Assembly (NCBI RefSeq): GCF_046546475.1
Contig: NZ_JBKGXS010000013.1
Span: 1 to 64,000 of the forward strand
Origin: Pseudonocardia phyllosphaerae
GTDB lineage: Bacteria; Actinomycetota; Actinomycetes; Mycobacteriales; Pseudonocardiaceae
Direction of reading: 5' to 3'
Length of the DNA stretch: 64,000 nt
Made by a program: the position numbers and the translations under genes. The notes under the pieces are model-generated. The model searched no databases and was not told the DNA's origin. It worked only from the letters and a program-made list of their open reading frames with translations. Shown piece after piece: positions 14,920 to 23,628 of this stretch (position 1 is its first letter; the number at the start of each line of letters is the position of its first letter).

Positions 14920-16371
14920 GTGCAGACACCGAAGGTCCTGGTCGTGGGCGCCGGGTTCGGCGGGATCGCGGCGGCGATCGAGCTGCGGGCGCACGGCATC
15001 CGCGACGTGACGATCGTCGACGCGGCCGACGACATCGGCGGGACCTGGCTGCACAACACCTACCCGGGCGCCGCCTGCGACGTGCCGAGCCACCTCTACT
15101 CGTACTCCTTCGCCCAGCGGACCGACTGGACGCGGCTCTGCTCACCGCAGCCGGAGATCCTCGCCTACCTGCACGGAGTGGCCCGGGAGTACGGCGTCGC
15201 CGACCTGGTGCAGACCGGGGTGCGGATCGTGTCCGCGGTCCGCGAGCGCACCGAGGAGCCGTGGACGGTCACCGCCGAGGACGGCCGCACCTGGCATCCC
15301 GACGTCCTGATCGTCGCGACCGGCCAGCTCAACCGGCCGATCACCCCGGACATCCCCGGCATCGAGCGCTTCGCCGGGCACGCGTTCCACTCCGCGCGCT
15401 GGGACCACGGCCACGACCTGCGCGGACGCCGCGTCGCGGTGATCGGCACCGGGGCGAGCGCGGTGCAGTTCGTGCCGGAGATCGCGCCCGAGGTCGCCCA
15501 CCTCGACGTGTTCCAGCGCAGCGGGAACTGGTTCCTGCCGCGGCGCAACCGGACGTTCCCGCGGTGGTGGCGGGCGGCGATCCGGCACGTCCCGGGCCTG
15601 CAGCGGTGGCGGCGGCGGTTCATCACCGAGTACTGCGAGATGCTGACCGTGCTGATCCGGCACCCGAGGACGTTCGGCCGGCTGGGGCGGCTCTACTCGA
15701 CGCTGTTCATGCGGCTGCAGCTGCGCGACCCCGAGCTGCGGGCGAAGGTCTGGCCGGACTACACGTTCGGCTGCAAGCGGATCCTGTTCAGCTCGCACTG
15801 GCTGCCCGCGCTGCGGCGCGACAACGTGGAGCTGCACACCGAGCGGGTCACCGAGATCGTCCCCGACGGCGTCCGCACCGCCGACGGCGTACTCCACGAG
15901 GCCGACACGATCATCTGGGGCACCGGGTTCGCGGCGACCGAGTTCATGTTCCCGATGGAGATCGTCGGGCCCGGCGGGCGGCGGATGGACGACGCCTGGG
16001 CCGACGGCGCGCACGCCTACCTGGGTATGACCGTGCCCGGCTTCCCGTCACTGTTCGTGCTCTACGGGCCGAACACCAACACCTCCGGCGGGTCGATCAT
16101 CCGGTACCTGGAGACCCAGGTGCGTCACGTGCGGCAGGCACTGGTGGAGACACAGCGGCGCGGCGCGTCGGCGGTGGAGGTGCGCGCCGACGTCGAACGC
16201 GCCTACGACGCCGAGGTGCAGGCCGCCTTCCCCGGCACCGCCTGGACGCGCTGCGACTCGTGGTATCGCGACGACACCGGCCGGGTGGTCACGAACTGGC
16301 CGGGGTACATGCGCGACTACGACGCCCGGGTGGAGCGCCTGGCCCCCGAGGACTACGTGTTCCACGGCTGA
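14920..16371 (+). CDS. flavin-containing (Baeyer-Villiger type) monooxygenase
   Basis: 483-residue FAD/NADPH monooxygenase. The FAD site is VVGAGFGGIAAAIELR at the N-terminus and the NADPH site is VIGTGASAVQFVPEI. Between them FAGHAFHSARWDH matches the class B signature FxGxxxHxxxW. The GTG start has AGGAGG seven bases upstream. Known relatives oxidise cyclic ketones or steroids; the substrate here is not evident. A hairpin terminator follows, and no reductase is needed since class B enzymes use NADPH directly. Confidence 0.88.
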   Translation: MQTPKVLVVGAGFGGIAAAIELRAHGIRDVTIVDAADDIGGTWLHNTYPGAACDVPSHLYSYSFAQRTDWTRLCSPQPEILAYLHGVAREYGVADLVQTGVRIVSAVRERTEEPWTVTAEDGRTWHPDVLIVATGQLNRPITPDIPGIERFAGHAFHSARWDHGHDLRGRRVAVIGTGASAVQFVPEIAPEVAHLDVFQRSGNWFLPRRNRTFPRWWRAAIRHVPGLQRWRRRFITEYCEMLTVLIRHPRTFGRLGRLYSTLFMRLQLRDPELRAKVWPDYTFGCKRILFSSHWLPALRRDNVELHTERVTEIVPDGVRTADGVLHEADTIIWGTGFAATEFMFPMEIVGPGGRRMDDAWADGAHAYLGMTVPGFPSLFVLYGPNTNTSGGSIIRYLETQVRHVRQALVETQRRGASAVEVRADVERAYDAEVQAAFPGTAWTRCDSWYRDDTGRVVTNWPGYMRDYDARVERLAPEDYVFHG

Positions 16372-16392
16372 ATCCGCCGGCGCTCTCGTTGC

Positions 16393-16442
16393 CCCGAGGG
16401 GCACCCTGGCTACCGCCGGTGGGAACGAGGGTGCCCCTCGGG
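16393..16442. terminator. hairpin terminator, repeat family copy 1
   Basis: Exact 15-bp arms (16393-16407 and 16428-16442) around a 20-base loop, 21 bases after the monooxygenase stop. A near-identical copy, loop included, lies after the MerR gene. Confidence 0.65.
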
Positions 16443-16500
16443 ACAGCGGGGCCGGCGGTCCTGGGCTTGCACCTCACGCGACGTCAGGCCGGAGGCTCGG

Positions 16501-16525
16501 TCGTGCCGCCGAACCGGTGGCACGA
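16501..16525. promoter_or_regulatory. 10-bp inverted repeat before the MerR gene
   Basis: TCGTGCCGCC and GGTGGCACGA pair at 9 of 10 positions with a 5-base spacer. The element lies 25 bases before the MerR start. A dyad between promoter elements is the usual MerR operator, so autoregulation is likely but unproven. Confidence 0.5.
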
Positions 16526-16550
16526 CGGGACCACGACGGGAGGGACGGGC

Positions 16551-17258
16551 GTGAAGGTCGGCGAGCTGGCCCGGGCGACCGGGCTGACGGTGCGCACGCT
16601 GCACCACTGGGAGGAGCGCGGGGTGGTCGTGCCGTCGGCGCGGACCGCCTCGGGCCACCGGCTCTACGACGACGGCGACATCCGCCGCGTCTACCAGGTG
16701 GTGGCGCTGCGCGAACTGGGGCTGTCCCTGGACGCGATCGGCGAGCTCCTCGAGACCGGCTCCTTCGCCACCGTCCTGTCCGCGCACCTGGAGCAGGTCG
16801 ACGCCCGGCTGACCGCACTGCGCTCGTTGCGCGGCACGCTCGCCGGGGTCGTCGACCGGCTGCGGGAGCGGCCGGAGCCGGACCCGTCGGACGTCCTCAC
16901 GATGATCGACGAGGTGAGCAGGGTGAACGACACCTTCAACCAGTACTTCACGGCCGAGCAGGTCGCGGCGTTGCAGGCGCGACGCGAGGAGGGCGAGGCC
17001 GCGGCCGCCGCCTGGCCTGCGCTGATCGCGAGCCTGCGGGCCGAGATGACCGCGGGCACCGACCCGGCCGACCCGCGGGTCCAGGTGCTGCGGGAGCGAT
17101 GGGAGGAGTTGCTCGCGTCGTTCCACCGCGGCGACCCGGAGCTGCGCGAGCAGCTCTTCCGGATGCGTGCGGACAACGCCGAGGAGGTCGTCGCAGCGGG
17201 TGGCCCGGACGAGGCAATGATCGACTACGTGCGCCGGGCCGGTGAGGTGGCGGAGTAG
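16551..17258 (+). CDS. MerR-family regulator, TipA-like
   Basis: 235-residue regulator. Residues 1-70 are the MerR winged helix (VGELARATGLTVRTLHHWEERGVV, HRLYDDGDIRRVYQV). A dimerisation coiled coil follows (LEQVDARLTALRSLRGTLAGVVDRL). The C-terminal part from about 115 (FNQYFTAEQVAALQARREEGEAA) resembles the TipAS antibiotic-binding domain, which senses thiopeptides and similar drugs. The GTG start follows GGGAGGGA at a five-base spacing. It stands alone between two copies of the same hairpin, with no obvious target gene beside it except itself. Confidence 0.85.
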   Translation: MKVGELARATGLTVRTLHHWEERGVVVPSARTASGHRLYDDGDIRRVYQVVALRELGLSLDAIGELLETGSFATVLSAHLEQVDARLTALRSLRGTLAGVVDRLRERPEPDPSDVLTMIDEVSRVNDTFNQYFTAEQVAALQARREEGEAAAAAWPALIASLRAEMTAGTDPADPRVQVLRERWEELLASFHRGDPELREQLFRMRADNAEEVVAAGGPDEAMIDYVRRAGEVAE

Positions 17259-17280
17259 CGGCACCGGGCCACGCCCCGTT

Positions 17281-17334
17281 GCCCCGAGGGGCACCCCGGC
17301 TGCCGCCGGTGGGAACGAGGGTGCCCCTCGGGGC
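17281..17334. terminator. hairpin terminator, repeat family copy 2
   Basis: 16-bp perfect arms (17281-17296 and 17319-17334). Arms and loop nearly match the copy at 16393-16442. It lies between the convergent MerR and LysR genes and could stop transcription from both sides. Confidence 0.65.
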
Positions 17335-17359
17335 AGGGCCGGCGCCGGCGCAACGTCGG

Positions 17360-18238
17360 TCAGAACGGCGCGAGCGCCGCGTCGAGCAGCGCGGGCAGCA
17401 CCGGGTTGCCTGCGTCCCGCTTCCAGGCCAGGGCCAGCGGCACCTCCGGCGCGTCGGTCAGCTCGACGAGCACGACGCCCGGGGTGCCCAGGTCCGCGGT
17501 CGCCTCCAGCGCCAGACCGACCCCCACACCCGCTCCGACCAGCGACAGCAGGGTGTGCGTCTCCGGCGCCTCCTGCTCGATCCTCGGGGCGAACCCGGCG
17601 TGCAGGCAGGCCGCGTCGACAGCGGTGCGCAGCAACGCCATCCGCGCGGCCGGATAGGCGACGAACGGCTCGCGCGCCAGCTCGGCCAGTGCCAGCTCGG
17701 TGCGCGCGGCGAGCGGATGTTCCTCGGGCAGCGCAGCCATCAGCCGCTGCCGGGTCAGCTCGCGGACCTCCAGCCCGGTGTCGTCGACCGGGGTGCGGAT
17801 CAGGGCGGCGTCGACGCGGTCGGCGCGCAGGTCCTCGGCGAGCTCGCCGGAGAACCGGCCGGTGACCAGCTCGAGGCGGGCACGCGGGCGCGTTCCGCGG
17901 AAGCGGCGGGCGGTCGCGTACAGCCAGCGGTTCGAGCTGGGCCCGGCGAACCCGAGCCGCACCGTCCCGGTACGACCACCGGCGGCTTCCCGGGCCTCGA
18001 CGACCGCCTCGGCCGCCGCGGCCAGCGCGCGCCGGGCCCGCGGCAGGAACGCCTCGCCGGCCGGGGTGAGCGCGACCGCGCGGGTGTGCCGGTCGAACAA
18101 CGCCGCTCCCACCTCGCGTTCGAGGCGCCGGATCTGTTGGGACAGCGGCGGTCCGGAAACCTGGAGCCGGGCGGCGGCCCGGCCGAAGTGCAGCTCCTCG
18201 GCGACCGCGACGAAGGACTCCAGCTGACGCAGCTCCAC
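17360..18238 (-). CDS. LysR-family transcriptional regulator
   Basis: 292 residues. N-terminal winged helix: LRQLESFVAVAEELHFGRAAARL and SGPPLSQQIRRLEREVGAALFDR. The rest is a substrate-binding effector domain beginning GTVRLGFAGPSS. The GTG at 18238 gives the standard LysR N-terminus (VELRQLESF). It is divergent from the transporter/acyl-CoA ligase pair, the classic layout for a LysR protein controlling a catabolic operon. Two palindromes lie in the shared promoter. Confidence 0.9.
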   Translation of the reverse strand: MELRQLESFVAVAEELHFGRAAARLQVSGPPLSQQIRRLEREVGAALFDRHTRAVALTPAGEAFLPRARRALAAAAEAVVEAREAAGGRTGTVRLGFAGPSSNRWLYATARRFRGTRPRARLELVTGRFSGELAEDLRADRVDAALIRTPVDDTGLEVRELTRQRLMAALPEEHPLAARTELALAELAREPFVAYPAARMALLRTAVDAACLHAGFAPRIEQEAPETHTLLSLVGAGVGVGLALEATADLGTPGVVLVELTDAPEVPLALAWKRDAGNPVLPALLDAALAPF

Positions 18239-18248
18239 TGGCAGATCA

Positions 18249-18264
18249 TGTCGTTCGAACGACA
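18249..18264. promoter_or_regulatory. 16-bp perfect palindrome by the LysR start
   Basis: TGTCGTTCGAACGACA is fully self-complementary and lies 10 bases upstream of the LysR start codon. It is probably the autorepression site of the LysR protein. Confidence 0.5.
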
Positions 18265-18289
18265 GGATCGGAAGTGAAATCGTCCCGAT

Positions 18290-18304
18290 CACGATGCAAT
18301 CGTG
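18290..18304. promoter_or_regulatory. CACGAT-N3-ATCGTG dyad in the divergent promoter
   Basis: Perfect 6-bp arms with a 3-base centre, within the wider ATC/GAT pattern often seen at LysR binding sites. It lies between the palindrome near the LysR start and the transporter gene. Confidence 0.4.
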
Positions 18305-18381
18305 GCCTACGGTGACGTGGTGGCGGTCACAGCCGACGACGTCCGTGGCCGTCCTCCACCCGCGTGCAAGGGGGCACCGCG

Positions 18382-19731
18382 TTGAGTTCCAGCACCCCGA
18401 TCGGCCCCGCGCCCAGTACCCCGGCGATGCGCCGGAAGGCCGGGATCGCGTCGTTCGTCGGCACCACCGTCGAGTGGTATGACTTCTACATCTACGGGAC
18501 CGCCGCGGCGCTGGTCCTGGGCCCGCTGTTCTTCCCGAACGCCTCCCCCGCCGCCGGGGTGCTGGCGTCGTTCGCGACGTTCTGGGTCGGCTTCCTCGCC
18601 CGGCCGATCGGCGGCATCGTCTTCGGCCACCTCGGTGACCGGCTCGGCCGCAAGACCGCACTCGTCGCGACGCTGCTGCTCATGGGCGTCTCCACGCTCA
18701 CCATCGGCCTGCTGCCCACCTACGGCACGATCGGCGTGTTCGCACCGATCCTGCTGGTCGCGGCTCGGCTGGTGCAGGGCCTGGCCGTCGGAGGCGAGTG
18801 GGGCGGCGCCGTGCTCATCGCGTCCGAGCACGCGTCGAAGAACCGCCGGATCCTCTACGGCGCGTTCGCCCAGCAGGGCAGCCCGGCCGGCCAGATGCTC
18901 GCGACCGGCTCGTTCGCACTGGTCGCGCTGCTGCCCGAGGAGTCGTTCCTGTCCTGGGGCTGGCGGGTGCCGTTCCTGGTGTCCGCGGCGCTGGTCGTCG
19001 TCGGGCTGTTCATCCGGCTGCGGATCGAGGAGAGCCCGGAGCTGGCCCGGCTGCGCTCGGCCGGGCGCACAGCCCGCTACCCGGTCGCGGAGCTGTTCCG
19101 GGAGCGGACCGGGATGGTCGTCGTCGCCGTCGGGGCGTGCGCGCTCGTCGCCGCGGCCGCGTACTTCAAGAACACGTTCGCGCTGTCCTGGGCGGTGAAC
19201 GAGCTCGGGTTCGACCGGCGGACCTTCCTCAACGTCGTCCTGATCAGCTCGACCGTACAGTTCCTGACCCAGCCGCTCGGCGCGTTCATGGCGACCTGGT
19301 GGAACCCGCGCAAGGTCGTCACGGTCCTGCTGCTCTGCGAGCTGCCGCTGTTCCCGCTGATGTTCTGGATGATCTCCACCCGGGACTTCGGCCTGGCCGC
19401 GCTCGGCATGGCGCTCGCGACGCTCCCGCACACCATGTACTACGCGATGATGGCCGGGATGCTCGCCGAGGCGTTCCCCGCCCGGATGCGCTACACCGCG
19501 ATCTCCTTCGCCTACGCGCTGGCGGGCACGGTGTTCGGCGGGACCGCCCCGATCCTCGGCAAGGCGATGCTGTCCGCGACCGGGTCGATCGTGCCCGTCG
19601 TCGTGTACTCGCTGGTCATCGTGCTGATCACCCTGTTCTCGGCGCGGTTCGTCCTGGCCCGAGGCCCGGTCCCGGACGAGACCGCGCCCCTCGTACCCGC
19701 CGCCGACACTCCTGTGGAGCCCACCCGGTGA
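18382..19731 (+). CDS. MFS transporter, metabolite:H+ symporter (ShiA/ProP-like)
   Basis: About 449-residue membrane symporter with some 12 hydrophobic segments. Family marks are TTVEWYDFYIYGTAAAL at the first helix, ARPIGGIVFGHLGDRLGRK between helices 2 and 3, and RLVQGLAVGGEWGGAVL. The MHS group carries organic acids such as shikimate, alpha-ketoglutarate or osmolytes. A TTG at 18382 has AGGGGG seven bases upstream; a GTG at 18364 lacks a site. Its stop overlaps the start of an acyl-CoA ligase, so the imported carboxylate is probably activated to a CoA thioester. Confidence 0.88.
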   Translation: MSSSTPIGPAPSTPAMRRKAGIASFVGTTVEWYDFYIYGTAAALVLGPLFFPNASPAAGVLASFATFWVGFLARPIGGIVFGHLGDRLGRKTALVATLLLMGVSTLTIGLLPTYGTIGVFAPILLVAARLVQGLAVGGEWGGAVLIASEHASKNRRILYGAFAQQGSPAGQMLATGSFALVALLPEESFLSWGWRVPFLVSAALVVVGLFIRLRIEESPELARLRSAGRTARYPVAELFRERTGMVVVAVGACALVAAAAYFKNTFALSWAVNELGFDRRTFLNVVLISSTVQFLTQPLGAFMATWWNPRKVVTVLLLCELPLFPLMFWMISTRDFGLAALGMALATLPHTMYYAMMAGMLAEAFPARMRYTAISFAYALAGTVFGGTAPILGKAMLSATGSIVPVVVYSLVIVLITLFSARFVLARGPVPDETAPLVPAADTPVEPTR

Positions 19732-21185
19732 ACACCCGCTTCCCCGAGCCCGCCGTCGCCCCCGGCTCGACCGCGCTCGCCGCCCGGCTGCGCGAGCTCG
19801 TCGCGGCCGATCCGGAGCGCCCGCTGGTCTCCGACGGCGACACCGTGCGCACCCGCGCCGGGTTCGACGACCGCACCGACCGGCTCGCGCGGGCGTTCGC
19901 GGCGCGTGGGGTGCGGCGCGGCGACCTGGTGTCGATCCAGCTGCCCAACGTCGTCGACCACCTGGAGTGCTCGGTGGCAGCGTGGAAGCTGGGGGCGGTG
20001 CCGCAGCCGTTGTCGGCGAAGCTGCCCGAGGCCGAGCGGGAGGCGGTGCTGGAGGTCGCGGCGCCGGCGCTGGTCGTCGACAGCCCGCTCGCGACCTGGT
20101 CCGACCCGGACGCGTACGACGGCGGTGCACTGCCGGACGTCGTCGGGCCGTCCTGGAAGGCGCCCACCTCCGGCGGCAGCACCGGCAGGCCGAAGGTGAT
20201 CGTGGCCGGTCAGGCCGCCTGTGTGGAGCAGGTGCTCCCCCGCGCGGACTCGCTGCGGATCGACCGCGACGGCGTCTTCCTCTGCACCGCGCCGCTGCAC
20301 CACAACGCGCCGTACATGTTCACGTTGATGGCGCTGCTGCAGGGCCACCACGTCGTCCTCATGCAGCGCTTCGACGCCGCCCGTGCCCTGGAGCTGGTCC
20401 CCGGGCACGGCGTGACCTGGCTCTACGTCGTGCCCACGATGATGAGCCGGATGCTGCGCCTCGGCGACGACACCTGGCGCGCCACGGACCTGGGCTCGCT
20501 GCGGACGGTGCTGCACGTCGGCGCCCCGTGCCCGCCGGAGGTCAAGCGCGGCTGGCTGGAGCGGATCCCGCCGCAGACACTCGTCGAGCTGTACGCGGCG
20601 ACCGAGTCCCAGGCCAGCACCACGATCGACGGCGCCGAGTGGCTCGCGCACCCCGGCTCGGTCGGGCGGGTCGGCCGCGGCGCGATGAAGGTGTGCGACC
20701 CCGAGACCGGCGCCGAGGTCGGGCCGGGCGTGGTCGGCGAGATCTGGGTACGCCCCGAGGACCGGCCGACCTACCACTACCTGGGCGCGGAACCCCGTAC
20801 CCACGACGGCTGGGAGTCGCTCGGCGACATGGGCAGCTTCGACGCCGACGGCTACCTCTACCTGGCCGACCGCCGCTCCGACATGATCATCGTGGGCGGG
20901 GCGAACGTGTACCCGGCCGAGGTGGAGGCCGCGCTCGCGGCGCATCCGGACGTGCGGGACGTCGTGGTCGTCGGCCTGCCCGACGAGGACCTGGGCCGGT
21001 CGGTGCACGCGATCGTGCAGCCCGCCGGGGAGGCCGGTCCCGAGCTGGCCGAGGCGCTGCGCGCGCACGTGGCCGGGCGGCTGAGCCCGTACAAGACCCC
21101 GCGCAGCTACGAGCTGGTGGACCACCCGCTGCGCGACGACGCCGGGAAGGTCCGGCGCACCGCGCTGGCCGCCGAACGGGCCTGA
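19728..21185 (+). CDS. AMP-forming acyl-CoA synthetase
   Basis: 485-residue ANL-superfamily ligase. Motifs: P-loop TSGGSTGRPKV, LYAATESQ, and the hinge region YLADRRSDMIIVGGANVYPAEVEAA; the catalytic Lys is in DDAGKVRRTAL. The GTG start overlaps the transporter stop as GTGA. The substrate is unknown. Coupling to an organic-acid symporter and a LysR regulator suggests uptake and CoA activation of an environmental carboxylic acid. At 485 residues it is a little shorter than most family members. Confidence 0.87.
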   Translation: MNTRFPEPAVAPGSTALAARLRELVAADPERPLVSDGDTVRTRAGFDDRTDRLARAFAARGVRRGDLVSIQLPNVVDHLECSVAAWKLGAVPQPLSAKLPEAEREAVLEVAAPALVVDSPLATWSDPDAYDGGALPDVVGPSWKAPTSGGSTGRPKVIVAGQAACVEQVLPRADSLRIDRDGVFLCTAPLHHNAPYMFTLMALLQGHHVVLMQRFDAARALELVPGHGVTWLYVVPTMMSRMLRLGDDTWRATDLGSLRTVLHVGAPCPPEVKRGWLERIPPQTLVELYAATESQASTTIDGAEWLAHPGSVGRVGRGAMKVCDPETGAEVGPGVVGEIWVRPEDRPTYHYLGAEPRTHDGWESLGDMGSFDADGYLYLADRRSDMIIVGGANVYPAEVEAALAAHPDVRDVVVVGLPDEDLGRSVHAIVQPAGEAGPELAEALRAHVAGRLSPYKTPRSYELVDHPLRDDAGKVRRTALAAERA

Positions 21186-21186
21186 C

Positions 21187-21447
21187 TCAGGCCGCGATCC
21201 CGCTGTGGCGCCGCTGCCGCTGCGGCGTGACCCGGACGTCCCAGGTCCACTCGATCACCAGGGTGCCGGGGCAGTCCGGGCACGACACCGCGACGCCGAC
21301 GATCTCGGCGGCCGGCAGCTCGGCCTGGTTGCCGCAGTCGTCGCAGCGGCACCAGGAGACCTCGGTAACGGAGAGATCGGTGCCGGAGTGGCCGGTGAAC
21401 GACACCTCGCGCGTGGCTCCGTACATGCGTTCGAGGGTGAACCACAT
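21187..21447 (-). CDS. small zinc-ribbon protein
   Basis: About 86 residues with two Cys pairs, CRCDDCG and CPDCPG, forming a likely zinc ribbon. A short beta-rich N-terminus (MWFTLERMYGATREVSF) precedes them. No family is recognised. In-frame ATGs at 21456 and 21462 are also possible and none has a clear ribosome site. It is convergent with the acyl-CoA ligase, one base apart. Confidence 0.55.
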   Translation of the reverse strand: MWFTLERMYGATREVSFTGHSGTDLSVTEVSWCRCDDCGNQAELPAAEIVGVAVSCPDCPGTLVIEWTWDVRVTPQRQRRHSGIAA

Positions 21448-21536
21448 GCCTGTCATTCGCAAGGAGCCACGCGGCGAGCGGGCGGCGGTGTGAGACCGGA
21501 GGCGGTGTCGGACCGAACGCTGCGTGGGACCGAGGT

Positions 21537-22316
21537 TCAGATCTCGTCGATCAGGTCGGCCACCGACGGCACGACCCGCGACGGCCGGAACGGGAACCGG
21601 TCGATCTCCGAGGACTTCGTGATCCCGGTGAGCACCAGCACCGTGCGCATCCCGGCCTCCAGGCCGGCGAGGATGTCGGTGTCCATCCGGTCGCCGATCA
21701 TCACCGTCGACTCGGAGTGCGCGCCGACCTTGTTCAGCGCCGCGCGCATCATCAGCGGATTCGGCTTCCCGACGAAGTACGGGTCCTTCCCGGTCGCCTT
21801 GGAGATCATCGCCGCGACCGAGCCGGTGGCCGGGAGCAGCCCCTCCGGCGACGGGCCGGTCGCGTCCGGGTTGGTCGCGACGAAGCGGGCACCGTTGCTG
21901 ATCAGCCGCACCGCCGTGGTCACCGAGGAGAAGCTGTAGGTGCGGGTCTCGCCGAGCACGACGTAGTCCGGGTCGGTGTCGGTGATGACGTAGCCCTTGT
22001 CGTGCAACGCCGTCGTCAGGCCGGCCTCGCCGATGACGTAGGCGCTGCCCTTGGGCCGCTGCTCGTCGAGGAACGCCGCCGTCGCCAGCGCCGAGGTCCA
22101 GATCGACTCCTCGGGGATGTCGAGGCCGGTACTCGAGAGCCGGTACTGCAGGTCGCGGGCGGTGTGGATGCTGTTGTTGGTCAGCACCATGAACGGGATG
22201 CCCTTGTCGCGCAGGCGGGACAGCAGCCGGTCCGCCCCCGGGACCAGGTTGCCCTCACGGATCAGGACGCCGTCCATGTCCGTCATCCAGCAGTCGATCG
22301 GCTTCTGTTCTCCCAC
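21537..22316 (-). CDS. HAD-IIA (NagD-like) sugar phosphatase
   Basis: 259-residue HAD phosphatase. Motif I is TDMDGVL (Asp13 nucleophile, Asp15 acid/base), motif II VLTNNS, motif III FVGKPNPLMM and motif IV MIGDRMDTDI. The C2 cap places it with NagD/GPH-type nucleotide or sugar phosphatases. It is a single gene, 10 bases downstream of the DNA glycosylase on the same strand, so probably co-transcribed with it. Confidence 0.9.
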   Translation of the reverse strand: MGEQKPIDCWMTDMDGVLIREGNLVPGADRLLSRLRDKGIPFMVLTNNSIHTARDLQYRLSSTGLDIPEESIWTSALATAAFLDEQRPKGSAYVIGEAGLTTALHDKGYVITDTDPDYVVLGETRTYSFSSVTTAVRLISNGARFVATNPDATGPSPEGLLPATGSVAAMISKATGKDPYFVGKPNPLMMRAALNKVGAHSESTVMIGDRMDTDILAGLEAGMRTVLVLTGITKSSEIDRFPFRPSRVVPSVADLIDEI

Positions 22317-22326
22317 GGGCCCGACC

Positions 22327-23142
22327 CTAGCCGTGCGCGGGCTGGCACACCGGGCACCAGAACAGGTTGCGCCCGGCGTGCGCGGAGTGGTTCACCCCGG
22401 TGCCGCACACCAGGCAGGGCATCCCGGCGCGGCGGTAGACGTAGACCTCGCCGCCGTGCCGGTCGTTGCGCGCGACCTGCCCGCGCCTGCGCGGGTCGTG
22501 CTCCGGCCGGACGGTGTCGATCCGGTTGCGGCGCACGCCGTCGCGCATGAGGGCGACGAGGTCGGGCCACATCGCGTCCCAGGTGGCGCGGTCCAGCTCG
22601 CGGCCCGGCAGCTGCGGGTCGACGCCGTGCCGGAACAGCAGCTCGGCGCGGTAGACGTTCCCGACGCCGGCGAGCACCGACTGGTCCATCAGCAGCGTCG
22701 CGACCGGGCTGCGGGAGCGGGAGATCCGCTGCCACACCTGCTCGGGGTCGGCGTCGGGGCGCAGCGGGTCGGCGCCGAGACGGCCGCGGATCGCGCGGGC
22801 CTCGGCACCGGTGAGCAGCTCGCACGCGGTCGGGCCGCGCAGGTCGGCGTAGTGGTCGGCGCCGACGAGACGCATCCGGACCTGGCCGCGCGGCTCCGGT
22901 GCGGGCAGCGCGGCCTCGGCGAACGTGCCGTACAGCCCGAGGTGGACGTGCACGACGCGGTCGCGGCCGTAGCGGTGGAACAGGTGCTTGCCGTGTGCCT
23001 CGGCCGCCGTCATCACCTCTCCGTCGAGCAGCTCCGCCGACGCGGCGAAGCGGCCCTGCGGGCTGGAGACGGCGACCGGGCGCCCGACGAACAGCTTGCG
23101 GTGCAACCGGGCGAGCCGGTGCAGGGTGTGGCCCTCGGGCAC
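22327..23142 (-). CDS. nei2: Fpg/Nei-family DNA glycosylase
   Basis: 271-residue base-excision repair glycosylase/AP lyase. The mature N-terminus is PEGHT, with Pro2 the catalytic amine and Glu3 the acid. The helix-two-turn-helix region is LLMDQSVLAGVGNVYRAELLF and the C-terminal zinc finger is CLVCG...FWCPVC. The PEGHT start marks the Nei (endonuclease VIII) branch, as in mycobacterial Nei2. It removes oxidised pyrimidines. It lies two bases after rpiB. Confidence 0.9.
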   Translation of the reverse strand: MPEGHTLHRLARLHRKLFVGRPVAVSSPQGRFAASAELLDGEVMTAAEAHGKHLFHRYGRDRVVHVHLGLYGTFAEAALPAPEPRGQVRMRLVGADHYADLRGPTACELLTGAEARAIRGRLGADPLRPDADPEQVWQRISRSRSPVATLLMDQSVLAGVGNVYRAELLFRHGVDPQLPGRELDRATWDAMWPDLVALMRDGVRRNRIDTVRPEHDPRRRGQVARNDRHGGEVYVYRRAGMPCLVCGTGVNHSAHAGRNLFWCPVCQPAHG

Positions 23143-23144
23143 TG

Positions 23145-23612
23145 CTACTTCGGCAGGTCGTACTCGCCGGTCTGCTCGTAGGTCAGCATCTGGTCGATGC
23201 GGCGCTGGTGGCGGTCGTCGCCGGAGAACGGGGTGCTCAGGAACGCCTCGGCGATCGCGGTGACCTCGTCGAACGAGTGCTGGCGGGCACCGACGCCGAT
23301 GACCTGCGCGTCGTTGTGCTCACGAGCCAGCGACGCGGTCGCCTCGTTCCAGGCCAGCGCGGCCCGGATGCCCTGCACCTTGTTCGCGGCGATCTGCTCA
23401 CCGTTGCCGGAGCCGCCGAGCACGATGCCCAGCGAGCCCGGGTCGCCGACGACGCGGCGAGCGGTCTCGATGCACCAGGCGGGGTAGTCGTCGAGGGCGT
23501 CGTAGGTCGGCGCACCGACGTCGACGGCCTCGTACCCCTTGCCATTCAGGTACTCGACCAGCTTGCCCTTGACCTCGAAACCGGCGTGGTCACTGCCCAG
23601 GTAGACGCGCAC
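23145..23612 (-). CDS. rpiB: ribose-5-phosphate isomerase B
   Basis: 155-residue isomerase interconverting ribose-5-phosphate and ribulose-5-phosphate. The N-terminus VYLGSDHAGFEVK and the anion-hole loop GGSGNGEQIAANKVQGIRAAL are diagnostic. A Glu in GNGE replaces the catalytic Cys of the E. coli enzyme, as in the M. tuberculosis protein. The GTG start gives the standard family N-terminus. It leads a unit with nei2 and the HAD phosphatase. Confidence 0.95.
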   Translation of the reverse strand: MRVYLGSDHAGFEVKGKLVEYLNGKGYEAVDVGAPTYDALDDYPAWCIETARRVVGDPGSLGIVLGGSGNGEQIAANKVQGIRAALAWNEATASLAREHNDAQVIGVGARQHSFDEVTAIAEAFLSTPFSGDDRHQRRIDQMLTYEQTGEYDLPK

Positions 23613-23628
23613 GGGGCAGGATCCTGCC

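Noticed and set aside
14163..16550. Possible 1000-residue protein running through the monooxygenase gene into the MerR regulator
   Set aside because: The frame is the out-of-phase reading of the monooxygenase; the real MerR start is GTG 16551 with a good ribosome site.
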